A stretch of 35,297 nt of DNA from Hylemonella sp. (GTDB lineage Bacteria; Pseudomonadota; Gammaproteobacteria; Burkholderiales; Burkholderiaceae_C), in NCBI GenBank assembly GCA_030695415.1, contig JAUYQZ010000010.1, forward strand, positions 1-35,297, written 5' to 3'. Below, in pieces: positions 1 through 8,271 of this stretch (its first letter is position 1; every line of letters begins with the position of its first letter). A program made the translations under genes and the position numbers. The notes under the pieces were generated by a model that saw only the letters and a list, made by a program, of their open reading frames with translations, was not told the origin of the DNA and ran no database searches.

Positions 1-362
1 TCGGGCTGGCGCAGCAACAAGGCTTGCGCCGCCATGATCATGCCGGGCGTACAGAAGCCGCACTGGGTGCCCAGCTTTTCGTGGAAAGCCGCCTGCAAGG
101 CGCTCAAGCGCCCGGCCTGCGCCTGCGCTTCTATGGTCTGCACATCGCGGCCCTCGCAGCGGCAGGCCAGCGTGATGCAGGAGAGCTGCGGCTGCCCGTC
201 GACCAGCACGGTACAGGCGCCGCACTCGCCGCCGTCGCAACCCTTCTTGGTGCCGGTCAGTCCCAATTGCTCGCGCAGGTAATCGAGCAGCAAGGTGTGA
301 TCGGCCACCGCATCCTCGCGCGCTCGGCCGTTGACCGTGAGATTGACGATTCGTTTGGCCAC
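1..362 (-). CDS. hcrC: 4-hydroxybenzoyl-CoA reductase gamma subunit, [2Fe-2S] protein (partial, C-terminus outside window)
   Basis: This is the small iron-sulfur subunit of a xanthine-oxidase-family reductase that removes the ring hydroxyl of 4-hydroxybenzoyl-CoA in anaerobic aromatic catabolism. About 120 residues are visible. The N-terminal plant-ferredoxin-type cluster motif is seen as GCDGGECGACTVLVDG and the second cluster begins with QCGFCTPGMIMA; the rest of the four-helix domain lies beyond base 1. The phrase LLLDYLRE...LTGTKKGCDGGECGACTVLVD is typical of HcrC rather than of CoxS or generic XDH small subunits. The start is a GTG at 360-362 with an AAGGAG ribosome site at 368-373, which lies over the stop of the upstream ligase gene. 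The two genes are 2 bases apart and certainly co-transcribed. The catalytic hcrA and hcrB genes would be expected beyond base 1. A generic aldehyde-oxidase small subunit is the alternative. Confidence 0.85.
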   Translation of the reverse strand, partial: MAKRIVNLTVNGRAREDAVADHTLLLDYLREQLGLTGTKKGCDGGECGACTVLVDGQPQLSCITLACRCEGRDVQTIEAQAQAGRLSALQAAFHEKLGTQCGFCTPGMIMAAQALLLRQP

Positions 363-364
363 GG

Positions 365-1711
365 CTACTCCTTGGGACGCAGATCCCGCACGCGTACTGC
401 CTTGCCCTGCGACCGGGGAATCTCGCCGGGCAGCTTGACCACGACATCGGTGCTGATGCCCACCATCGACTTGACGTGACGCGCCACATCGCGGGCGATC
501 GCCGGGAAGGCCTCGGCATCGACACCGCACTGCGCTTCGACCTCGATCGTGACGTGGTCCAGCGTACCGCGGCGCTCCACCACCAGTTGGTAATGCGGCG
601 AGATCATGGCGCGGCCCACCAGCACCGACTCGATCTGCGACGGATAGACGTTGACACCCCGAATGATCAGCATATCGTCGCTGCGGCCCGTGATGCGCAG
701 AATGCGCAGGTGCGTGCGGCCGCAGTCGCAGGGCGCGGTGGTGATCTTGGTGATGTCGCGGGTCCGGTAGCGCAGCATCGGCAAGGCCTGCTTGGTCAGC
801 GTGGTGATGACCAGTTCGCCGGCATCGCCCTCGGGCACCGGGGCCTGGGTTTCGGGGTCCAGCACTTCAAACAGGAAGTGGTCTTCCCAGCCATGCAAGC
901 CGGCTTGCGCGGTGCATTCGCAGGCGACACCGGGGCCCATGATTTCAGACAGGCCATAGATGTCGATCGCCTTGACCGCCAAGCGCTCCTCGATCTCGCA
1001 GCGCATGGCATTGCTCCACGGTTCGGCGCCAAAGACACCGACACGCAATTGGCTCTTGCGCAGATCGACCCCCTGCTGCTCGGCCACCTCGGCCCTGGCC
1101 AGCGCGTAAGAAGGTGTGGCGCACAAGATGTTGGCGCCCAGGTCCATGATCAGGGCGATCTGCCGCTCAGTCGAGCCGCCGGACATCGGTACCACGGTGG
1201 CGCCCAGCCGTTCGGCGCCGTAATGCGCACCCAGACCCCCGGTGAACAAACCATAGCCATAGGCGTTGTGAATCACGTCCCCGGAGCGAGCGCCGGCGGC
1301 GTGCAGCGAGCGCGCCATCAGGTCGGCCCAGTTTTGAATGTCTTCCTTGGTGTAACCGACCACCGTTGCCTTGCCGGTGGTGCCGCTGGAGGCATGAATG
1401 CGCGTGACGGCGCTCAAGGGGCGGGCAAACATGCCGAACGGGTAGCTGTCCCGCAGATCACTCTTGTAGGTGAAGGGCAGGCGCCGCAGATCGTCCAGCG
1501 TGCGAACCTCCTCCGGCACCACGCCGGACTCGTCCATGCGCTTTCGATGCAGCGCCACGTTGTCGTGGGCGTTGCGCAGCGTCGTTCTCAAACGGGCAAA
1601 CTGCAAGGCCGCCAGCGCCTCGCGCGGCATGGTTTCGGCACTGCGATCAAAGTAATTGTCAGCATCGGTGTCCCGGATGACTCCGACTTCTGGCATGGTG
1701 TTAGCACCCAT
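365..1711 (-). CDS. PaaK-type phenylacetate/aryl-CoA ligase
   Basis: AMP-forming ligase of the phenylacetate-CoA ligase family (448 aa; family about 430-440), which activates an aromatic acid to its CoA thioester using ATP. Visible motifs are the nucleotide-binding HASSGTTGKATVVGYT (about residue 107-122), the adenylate motif YGLSEIMGPGVACEC (about 252-266), YRTRDIT, the hinge region ITGRSDDMLIIRGVNVYPSQ, and the C-terminal PGEIPRSQGKAVRV with the catalytic lysine. The start at 1711 is chosen because AAGGAG stands 6-7 bases upstream; a second ATG lies five codons in. It precedes hcrC by 2 bases, so its substrate may be a hydroxylated aromatic acid rather than phenylacetate itself; dedicated 4-hydroxybenzoate-CoA ligases are usually a longer, different subfamily, so the true substrate is open. 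Confidence 0.85.
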   Translation of the reverse strand: MGANTMPEVGVIRDTDADNYFDRSAETMPREALAALQFARLRTTLRNAHDNVALHRKRMDESGVVPEEVRTLDDLRRLPFTYKSDLRDSYPFGMFARPLSAVTRIHASSGTTGKATVVGYTKEDIQNWADLMARSLHAAGARSGDVIHNAYGYGLFTGGLGAHYGAERLGATVVPMSGGSTERQIALIMDLGANILCATPSYALARAEVAEQQGVDLRKSQLRVGVFGAEPWSNAMRCEIEERLAVKAIDIYGLSEIMGPGVACECTAQAGLHGWEDHFLFEVLDPETQAPVPEGDAGELVITTLTKQALPMLRYRTRDITKITTAPCDCGRTHLRILRITGRSDDMLIIRGVNVYPSQIESVLVGRAMISPHYQLVVERRGTLDHVTIEVEAQCGVDAEAFPAIARDVARHVKSMVGISTDVVVKLPGEIPRSQGKAVRVRDLRPKE

Positions 1712-1792
1712 GTTGTCTCCTTGGTTTTTTTGAAGAATGGCTTGTTTAGTGGATCACTTCCAGAATCCGCGACAGGTCGCCGATCTGTTGGT

Positions 1793-1842
1793 TCGCTGCC
1801 TTGTCAGGTTGCGAGGCTGGTGAGCTCGCTGCCTTGTCAGGT
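1793..1842. repeat. 17-bp direct repeat, two copies with 33-bp period
   Basis: TCGCTGCCTTGTCAGGT occurs at 1793-1809 and again at 1826-1842. The 16 bases between the copies are not repeated further. It could be an operator pair or the remains of a longer repeat; nothing in the sequence decides this. Confidence 0.6.
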
Positions 1843-1900
1843 AAGAAGGTTGGGAAGTTCGTGGCGGAATCAGGCCGACGGGGTACTCAGCTCCGCGGCT

Positions 1901-1938
1901 GTCCCCCGGCCTGCGGCCTCCTCCTTTATGCCGCTGCG
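1901..1938 (+). repeat. Left arm of 38-bp perfect inverted repeat
   Basis: The arm begins GTCCCCCGGCCTGCGG and ends TATGCCGCTGCG. It is an exact reverse complement of 2091-2128. Similarity weakens but continues inward (CTGAGCACCCC here against TCACTCACCCC in the complement of the other arm), which suggests two inverted copies of one longer dispersed repeat rather than a simple hairpin. Confidence 0.9.
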
Positions 1939-2090
1939 CTGAGCACCCCATCAGCCCGATCCGGGGTGGCTGCTCTGCGCACGAAACTGTCAGCCTGCGC
2001 TGCGCTAAACGCCTGTCCGACTTGATCGAGCCCGGCAGTTCATCTTGCGCAAACCACCAGCGCCGCTGCCGAGGGTGCCGGGGTGAGTGA

Positions 2091-2128
2091 CGCAGCGGCA
2101 TAAAGGAGGAGGCCGCAGGCCGGGGGAC
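2091..2128 (-). repeat. Right arm of 38-bp perfect inverted repeat
   Basis: Begins CGCAGCGGCATAAAGGAGG and ends GCCGGGGGAC; exact reverse complement of 1901-1938. It lies about 120 bases upstream of the narG start, so it is probably in or next to the nar leader. The AAAGGAGGAGG in the arm looks like a strong ribosome site but has no sensible gene behind it. Confidence 0.9.
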
Positions 2129-2251
2129 ACGAACGGAAGCATCCACCCCACTGCCATTGGCCCCCACAAAAGCAGGCCTGCAATCCGAGCCGAACCAACA
2201 ACCGAACAAACAGCAAATGACCCCAACAGCACACCCCAACCGGAGCATCCC

Positions 2252-5200
2252 ATGAGCCACTTTCTGGACCGATTGACCCACTTCTCCCTGCCCAAGGAAG
2301 CCTTCTCGGGCAACCACGGCCTGACCACCAACGAAGACCGAACCTGGGAAGACAGCTACCGCAACCGCTGGGCACACGACAAGATCGTGCGCAGCACCCA
2401 CGGCGTGAACTGCACGGGCTCCTGCTCGTGGAAGATCTACGTCAAGGGCGGCATCGTCACCTGGGAAACCCAGCAGACCGACTACCCGCGCACCCGCTGG
2501 GACATGCCCAACCACGAGCCGCGCGGCTGCGCGCGCGGCGCCAGCTACAGCTGGTACCTGTACAGCGCCAACCGCGTGAAATACCCCATGGTGCGCGGCC
2601 GCCTGCTCAAGCTCTGGCGCGAGGCGCGGCTGGTCCATGCACCGGTGGAGGCCTGGGCCTCCATCGCCCAGGACAACGCCAAGCGCAAGGAATACCAGAG
2701 CGTGCGCGGCCTGGGCGGCTTCGTGCGCTCCAGCTGGGATGAAGTCAACGAGATGATCGCCGCGGCGAACATCTACACCGTCAAGAAGCACGGCCCGGAC
2801 CGCGTGATCGGCTTCTCGCCGATTCCCGCCATGTCCATGGTGTCCTACGCTGCCGGCTCGCGCTACCTGAGCTTGATGGGCGGCGTCTGCATGAGCTTCT
2901 ACGACTGGTACTGCGACCTGCCGCCGGCTTCTCCCCAGATCTGGGGCGAGCAGACCGACGTGCCCGAGTCGGCCGACTGGTACAACTCCACCTACATCAT
3001 CGCCTGGGGCTCCAACGTGCCGCAGACGCGCACGCCCGACGCCCACTTCTTCACCGAGGTGCGCTACAAGGGCGCCAAGACCGTGGCGGTCACGCCCGAC
3101 TACGCCGAGATCTCCAAGCTGGCCGACATCTGGATGCACCCCAAGCAGGGGACCGACGCAGCGATGGCCATGGCCATGGGCCACGTCATCATGAAGGAGT
3201 TCTACTTCGACAAGCCCAGCGCCTACTTTGACGACTACGCACGTCGTTACACCGACCTGCCCATGCTGGTGATGCTGAAGGAGCAGAAGGCCCCCAACGG
3301 CGAGACTATCCTGGTGCCCGACCGCTATGTGCGCGCCAGCGACTTCAACGGCAAGCTGGGCCAGGCCAACAACCCCGAGTGGAAGACCCTGGCCTTCAAC
3401 GAGGACGGCAAGGTGGTCTGCCCCAAGGGGGCCATCGGTTTCCGCTGGGGCCCGGACGGCCGCGCCGACGCCGGCCAGTGGAACCTGGAGGCCAAGGAAG
3501 CGCGCCACGGCAATGACGTCAAGCTCAAGCTCTCGGCCCTGGAAGGCAATACCAGCCCGCAGACCGCCAAGGTGGGCTTCCCCTACTTCGGCGGCATCGA
3601 GCACGAGCACTTCCCCAACAACGCCACGGGCGCCGCAGCCAACAACGTGCTGGTGCGCACCGTGCCGGTAACCCGCATCGCGTTGGGCAAGGAAGGCGAC
3701 AAGCGCGAGGCCCTGGTGGCCACCGTGTTCGACCTGCAGGCGGCCAACTTCGGCATCGCCCGCGGCCTGCCCGGTGAACTGGCGGCGCAGAGCTTTGACG
3801 ACGACACCCCCTACACCCCGGCCTGGCAGGAAAAGATCACCGGCGTGCCGCGCCAGCAGCTCATCACCGTGGCGCACCAGTTCGCCGACAACGCCGACAA
3901 GACCAAGGGCAAGTCCATGGTCATCATCGGCGCGGCCATGAACCACTGGTACCACAGCGACATGAACTACCGCGGCATCATCAATATGCTGATGCTGTGC
4001 GGCTGCATCGGCCAGAGCGGCGGCGGCTGGGCGCACTACGTGGGCCAGGAAAAGCTGCGCCCGCAGACCGGCTGGACCCCGCTGGCCTTCGCGCTGGACT
4101 GGATCCGCCCGCCGCGCCAGCAGAACAGCACCAGCTTCTTCTACGCCCACACCGACCAGTGGCGCTACGAGAAGCTGACCATGAAAGAGATCATCTCCCC
4201 GCTGGCCGACGCCAAGACCTTCGGCGGCAGCATGATCGACTACAACGTGCGCGCCGAACGCATGGGTTGGCTGCCCAGCGCCCCGCAGCTGCAGACCAAC
4301 CCGATGCAGGTGGTCAAGGACGCGGCGGCCGCCGGCATGGACCCCAAGGACTACACGGTCAAGGCCCTGAAGGACGGCTCGCTGAAGATGAGTTGCGAGG
4401 ACCCGGACCACCCGGCCAACTGGCCGCGCAACCTCTTCGTGTGGCGCTCCAACCTGCTGGGCTCTTCCGGCAAGGGCCACGAGTACTTCCTCAAGCACCT
4501 GCTGGGAACCAGCCACGGCGTGCAGGGCAAGGACCTCGGCAAGGACGAGGCCAAGCCCGAAGAAGTGGTGTGGCATGACCAGGCCCCGGAGGGCAAGCTG
4601 GACCTGCTGGTCACGCTGGACTTCCGCATGAGCACGACCTGCCTGTACTCGGACATCGTGTTGCCCACGGCCACCTGGTACGAAAAGAACGACCTCAACA
4701 CCAGCGACATGCACCCCTTCATCCACCCGCTGTCCACCGCGGTCGACCCGGCCTGGCAGAGCAGGAGCGACTGGGACATCTACAAGGGTCTGGCCAAGAA
4801 GTTCAGCGAACTCTGCGTCGGCCACCTGGGGGTGGAGCGCGAGATGGTGCTGTCCCCGCTGATGCACGACAGCCCGGCCGAGCTGGCCCAGCCCTTCGGC
4901 GTCAAGGAATGGAAGAAGGGCGAGTGCGAGCTCATCCCCGGAAAGACCGCGCCCAACATGGCCGTGGTGGAACGGGACTACCCCAACCTGTACAAACGTT
5001 TCACGGCCCTGGGCCCGCTGATGAACAAGGTGGGCAATGGCGGCAAGGGCATTGCCTGGAACACCCAGGACGAAGTGAGGCAGCTGGGTGAACTCAACGG
5101 CGTGGTCACGGCCGAGGGCGCCACCTGCGGCATGCCGAAGATCGAGACCGACATCGACGCCTGCGAGGTGGTGCTGCAGCTGGCCCCCGAGACCAACGGC

Positions 5201-6052
5201 CACGTGGCCGTGAAAGCCTGGGGAGCACTGAGCAAGCAGACCGGGCGCGACCACGTGCACCTGGCCCTGCACCGGGAAGACGAGAAGATCCGCTTCCGTG
5301 ACATCCAGGCCCAGCCGCGCAAGATCATCTCCAGCCCGACCTGGAGCGGCATCGAGAGCGAGACCGTGTCCTACAACGCCGGCTACACCAATGTGCATGA
5401 GCTGATCCCGTGGCGCACCCTCACTGGCCGCCAGCAGTTCTACCTGGACCACCCGTGGATGACCGCCTTCGGGGAAAACCTGTCCAGCTACAAGCCGCCC
5501 GTGGACCTGAAGACCACGGCCGGCATCCACGGCATCAAGCCCAACGGCAACACCGAGATCCTGCTGAACTTCATCACACCGCACCAGAAGTGGGGTATCC
5601 ACTCCACCTACACGGACAACCTGATGATGCTCACGCTGAATCGCGGCGGCCCGGTGATCTGGCTCAGCGAGGACGACGCCAAAAGCGCCGGCATCGTGGA
5701 CAACGACTGGGTCGAGCTGTTCAACATCAACGGCGCCATTGCGGCGCGCGCGGTGGTGAGCCAGCGGGTGAACAACGGCATGGTCATGATGTACCACGCG
5801 CAGGAGAAGATCATCAACACTCCCGGTTCGGAGATCACCGGCGCACGCGGCGGCATCCACAACTCGGTGACGCGCATCGTGCTCAAGCCCACGCACATGA
5901 TCGGCGGCTACGCGCAGTTCAGCTACGGCTTCAACTACTACGGAACCATCGGCACCAACCGTGACGAGTTCGTCGTCGTGCGCAAGATGAACAAGGTGGA
6001 CTGGCTGGACACCCCGGCTGCCGCGGCCACCAACACCAACGTGCACGCCTGA
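2252..6052 (+). CDS. narG: Respiratory nitrate reductase alpha subunit
   Basis: Catalytic molybdenum bis-MGD subunit of the membrane-bound cytoplasm-facing nitrate reductase; reduces nitrate to nitrite with electrons from NarH. The protein is 1266 aa (family about 1240-1260). The N-terminal FS0 cluster ligands are visible as His50, Cys54, Cys58 and Cys93 (STHGVNCTGSC...RGCARG), the His-plus-three-Cys set typical of NarG. The molybdenum ligand is Asp222 in YDWYCDLPPASP. GEQTDVPESADWYNS and the C-terminal GGYAQFSYGFNYYG are strongly NarG-like. The ATG at 2252 has GGAG 7 bases upstream; the frame stays open to an ATG at 2087, but that part is repeat DNA. First gene of narGHJI; narH starts 10 bases after the stop. 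No narK transporter or narXL regulator is in the window. Confidence 0.98.
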   Translation: MSHFLDRLTHFSLPKEAFSGNHGLTTNEDRTWEDSYRNRWAHDKIVRSTHGVNCTGSCSWKIYVKGGIVTWETQQTDYPRTRWDMPNHEPRGCARGASYSWYLYSANRVKYPMVRGRLLKLWREARLVHAPVEAWASIAQDNAKRKEYQSVRGLGGFVRSSWDEVNEMIAAANIYTVKKHGPDRVIGFSPIPAMSMVSYAAGSRYLSLMGGVCMSFYDWYCDLPPASPQIWGEQTDVPESADWYNSTYIIAWGSNVPQTRTPDAHFFTEVRYKGAKTVAVTPDYAEISKLADIWMHPKQGTDAAMAMAMGHVIMKEFYFDKPSAYFDDYARRYTDLPMLVMLKEQKAPNGETILVPDRYVRASDFNGKLGQANNPEWKTLAFNEDGKVVCPKGAIGFRWGPDGRADAGQWNLEAKEARHGNDVKLKLSALEGNTSPQTAKVGFPYFGGIEHEHFPNNATGAAANNVLVRTVPVTRIALGKEGDKREALVATVFDLQAANFGIARGLPGELAAQSFDDDTPYTPAWQEKITGVPRQQLITVAHQFADNADKTKGKSMVIIGAAMNHWYHSDMNYRGIINMLMLCGCIGQSGGGWAHYVGQEKLRPQTGWTPLAFALDWIRPPRQQNSTSFFYAHTDQWRYEKLTMKEIISPLADAKTFGGSMIDYNVRAERMGWLPSAPQLQTNPMQVVKDAAAAGMDPKDYTVKALKDGSLKMSCEDPDHPANWPRNLFVWRSNLLGSSGKGHEYFLKHLLGTSHGVQGKDLGKDEAKPEEVVWHDQAPEGKLDLLVTLDFRMSTTCLYSDIVLPTATWYEKNDLNTSDMHPFIHPLSTAVDPAWQSRSDWDIYKGLAKKFSELCVGHLGVEREMVLSPLMHDSPAELAQPFGVKEWKKGECELIPGKTAPNMAVVERDYPNLYKRFTALGPLMNKVGNGGKGIAWNTQDEVRQLGELNGVVTAEGATCGMPKIETDIDACEVVLQLAPETNGHVAVKAWGALSKQTGRDHVHLALHREDEKIRFRDIQAQPRKIISSPTWSGIESETVSYNAGYTNVHELIPWRTLTGRQQFYLDHPWMTAFGENLSSYKPPVDLKTTAGIHGIKPNGNTEILLNFITPHQKWGIHSTYTDNLMMLTLNRGGPVIWLSEDDAKSAGIVDNDWVELFNINGAIAARAVVSQRVNNGMVMMYHAQEKIINTPGSEITGARGGIHNSVTRIVLKPTHMIGGYAQFSYGFNYYGTIGTNRDEFVVVRKMNKVDWLDTPAAAATNTNVHA

Positions 6053-6062
6053 GGAGAAGACC

Positions 6063-7586
6063 ATGAAAATCCGCGCTCAAATCGGCATGGTGCTCAACCT
6101 GGACAAGTGCATCGGTTGCCACACCTGTTCAGTCACCTGCAAGAACGTCTGGACCAGCCGCAAAGGCATGGAATACGCCTGGTTCAACAACGTCGAGACC
6201 AAACCCGGCATCGGCTACCCCAAGGAATGGGAGAACCAGGACAAATGGAACGGTGGCTGGGTCCGCAAATCGAACGGCAGCATCGAGCCGCGCCAGGGGG
6301 CGAAGTGGAAGCTGCTGATGAAGATCTTCGCCAACCCCAACCTGCCGCAGATCGACGACTACTACGAGCCCTTCACCTTCGACTATGACCACCTGCAGTC
6401 AGCGCCCGAGATGAAGGCAACGCCCACGGCACGTCCGCGCAGCCTGATCACCGGCCAGCGCATGGAGAAGATCGAATGGGGCCCGAACTGGGAAGAGATC
6501 CTGGGCGGTGAATTCAGCAAGCGTTCGAAGGACAAGAACTTCGACGACGTGCAGAAGGACATCTACGGCCAGTTCGAGAACACCTTCATGATGTACCTGC
6601 CGCGCCTGTGCGAGCACTGCCTGAACCCGGCCTGTGTCGCATCGTGCCCGTCGGGCTCGATCTACAAGCGCGAGGAAGACGGCATCGTGCTGATCGACCA
6701 GGACAAGTGCCGCGGCTGGCGCATGTGCGTCAGCGGCTGCCCCTACAAGAAGATCTACTACAACTGGGAGTCGGGCAAGGCCGAGAAGTGCATCTTCTGC
6801 TACCCGCGCATCGAAGCCGGCCAACCCACCGTCTGCTCCGAGACCTGCGTAGGCCGCATCCGCTACCTGGGCGTGCTGCTCTATGACGCCGACCGCATCG
6901 CCGAGGCGGCCAGCGTCGAGCACGACCGCGACCTCTACAACGCCCAGCTCGACATCTTTCTGGACCCCAACGACCCGAAGGTGATAGCGCAGGCCAGCGC
7001 CGACGGCATCCCCGATGCCTGGATGGACGCCGCGCGCAGGAGCCCGGTCTACAAGATGGCGGTGGAGTGGAAGGTGGCCCTGCCGCTGCACCCCGAGTAC
7101 CGCACCCTGCCCATGGTCTGGTACGTGCCGCCGCTGTCGCCCATCACAGCGGCAGCGAACGCCGGCGACATCGGCATCAACGGCGAGATCCCGGACGTCA
7201 AGCAGCTGCGCATCCCGGTCAAGTACCTGGCCAACCTGCTGACCGCCGGCGACACCATGCCGGTGGAACGCGCCCTGGAACGCATGCTCGCCATGCGCGC
7301 CTACCAGCGCGAGAAACACGTCGAAGGCCGCATCAACACCAGCGCCCTGGAGCAGGTGCAGATGACGCAGGCCGAGGTGGAGGACATGTACCACGTGATG
7401 GCGATTGCCAACTACGAGGACCGCTTCGTGATCCCGAGCTCGCACCGCGAGTACGCCGAGAACACCTTCGACATGCGCGGCGGCTGCGGCTTCTCGTTTG
7501 GCAACGGCTGTTCCGATGGCGCCAGCGAAACCAGCCTGTTCGGCAGCGGCAAACGTAGAACGATCCCCATCAAGGCAGGAGTCTGA
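6063..7586 (+). CDS. narH: Respiratory nitrate reductase beta subunit
   Basis: Iron-sulfur subunit (507 aa) that passes electrons from the NarI haems to NarG. The first cluster motif lies at Cys16, Cys19, Cys22 and Cys26 (CIGCHTCSVTC). Further cysteine groups appear at CEHCLNPACVASC, at CRGWRMCVSGC (the tryptophan replacing one cysteine is the mark of the [3Fe-4S] centre in NarH) and at CIFCYPRIE...CSETC. The C-terminal half, with MPVERALERMLAMRAYQR and the GNGCSDG tail region, is also NarH-like. ATG at 6063 follows GAGGAG by a normal distance. It sits 10 bases after narG and 2 bases before narJ. Confidence 0.98.
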   Translation: MKIRAQIGMVLNLDKCIGCHTCSVTCKNVWTSRKGMEYAWFNNVETKPGIGYPKEWENQDKWNGGWVRKSNGSIEPRQGAKWKLLMKIFANPNLPQIDDYYEPFTFDYDHLQSAPEMKATPTARPRSLITGQRMEKIEWGPNWEEILGGEFSKRSKDKNFDDVQKDIYGQFENTFMMYLPRLCEHCLNPACVASCPSGSIYKREEDGIVLIDQDKCRGWRMCVSGCPYKKIYYNWESGKAEKCIFCYPRIEAGQPTVCSETCVGRIRYLGVLLYDADRIAEAASVEHDRDLYNAQLDIFLDPNDPKVIAQASADGIPDAWMDAARRSPVYKMAVEWKVALPLHPEYRTLPMVWYVPPLSPITAAANAGDIGINGEIPDVKQLRIPVKYLANLLTAGDTMPVERALERMLAMRAYQREKHVEGRINTSALEQVQMTQAEVEDMYHVMAIANYEDRFVIPSSHREYAENTFDMRGGCGFSFGNGCSDGASETSLFGSGKRRTIPIKAGV

Positions 7587-7588
7587 CC

Positions 7589-8269
7589 ATGACCCACAAC
7601 GCTACTTTGACCCTGCGCGTACTGGCCCGTCTGCTGGGCTACCCCGACGCCGAACTGCGCAGCCATCTGGGCGACCTGAGCGCCGCGCTGCACAGCGAAC
7701 AGGCCCTGGGCGCCACCCGCCTGGGCGAGCTGGACGCGCTGCTCAAGTCCATGCGAACGCGCGACCCGATCGACATGGAAGCCGACTACGTGCAACTGTT
7801 CGACCGCGGCCGCGCCACCTCGCTGCACCTGTTCGAGCACGTGCACGGCGACAGCCGCGACCGCGGCCCGGCCATGATCGACCTGGCCCAGACCTACGAG
7901 AAGGCGGGCCTGTACCTGGCCGAGGGCGAGCTGCCCGACTACCTGCCGGTGGTGCTGGAGTTCGTCTCCACCCAGCCGGCCAAGGAGGCGCGCGCCTTTC
8001 TCGGTGAGATCGCCCACATCGTCAACGCCATCTTCAGTGCGCTGGTGAAGCGAGAGAGCCCCTACGCCAGCGTGCTGGGCGCCCTGCTGGAGATCGCTGG
8101 CGAACGGGCCCAGGCCGTGAAGGTGGTGGACGACGAGCCGCTGGACCAGGCCTGGGAAGAGCCCATGGCCTTTGATGGCTGTTCGACCCAGGGCCAGGCC
8201 AAACCGGGTCAGCCCCAGCCCATCCGCATCGTCAGGAATGTTGCGCAGCCCACTGCGCCAGGAGCATGA
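7589..8269 (+). CDS. narJ: Nitrate reductase molybdenum cofactor assembly chaperone
   Basis: Cytoplasmic private chaperone (226 aa; family about 230-240) that holds NarGH during molybdenum cofactor and FS0 insertion; it is not part of the final enzyme. The sequence has the all-helical NarJ/TorD-family pattern: LARLLGYPDAELR near the N-terminus, then DYVQLFDRGRATSLHLFEHVHGDSRDRG (about residues 65-92) and LPDYLPVVLEFVS. The end is proline-, glutamine- and glycine-rich and probably disordered. The gene begins 2 bases after narH, with AGGAG inside the narH end, and its TGA overlaps an ATG in front of narI. Confidence 0.95.
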   Translation: MTHNATLTLRVLARLLGYPDAELRSHLGDLSAALHSEQALGATRLGELDALLKSMRTRDPIDMEADYVQLFDRGRATSLHLFEHVHGDSRDRGPAMIDLAQTYEKAGLYLAEGELPDYLPVVLEFVSTQPAKEARAFLGEIAHIVNAIFSALVKRESPYASVLGALLEIAGERAQAVKVVDDEPLDQAWEEPMAFDGCSTQGQAKPGQPQPIRIVRNVAQPTAPGA

Positions 8270-8271
8270 AC

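Larger units (their letters stand above)
1712..2251. other. 540-bp non-coding region between ligase and narG, repeat-rich
   Basis: The ligase/hcrC unit runs leftward and narG rightward, so this region should hold both promoters. It contains a 17-bp direct repeat (1793-1809, 1826-1842) and a 38-bp perfect inverted repeat pair (1901-1938, 2091-2128) around a 152-bp spacer. I found no full FNR box (TTGAT-N4-ATCAA); only a half site TTGAT at 2022-2026. No coding frame here resembles a known protein. An in-frame ATG at 2087 would extend narG by 55 codons through the repeat, but the extension has no NarG similarity and the start at 2252 carries the ribosome site. Confidence 0.6.

Noticed and set aside
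2022..2026. FNR-like half site TTGAT
   Set aside because: The second half (ATCAA) is missing at the right spacing, so it is not counted as an FNR box.
2087..2251. 55-codon N-terminal extension of narG
   Set aside because: It translates the inverted repeat arm and non-conserved sequence; the start at 2252 has the ribosome site and puts the FS0 ligands at the expected residue numbers.
1754..6064. Very long open frame on the minus strand opposite narGH
   Set aside because: Its translation is Val/Ala/Gly/His-rich with no domain, and narG on the other strand is unmistakable. It is a GC-driven antisense frame.
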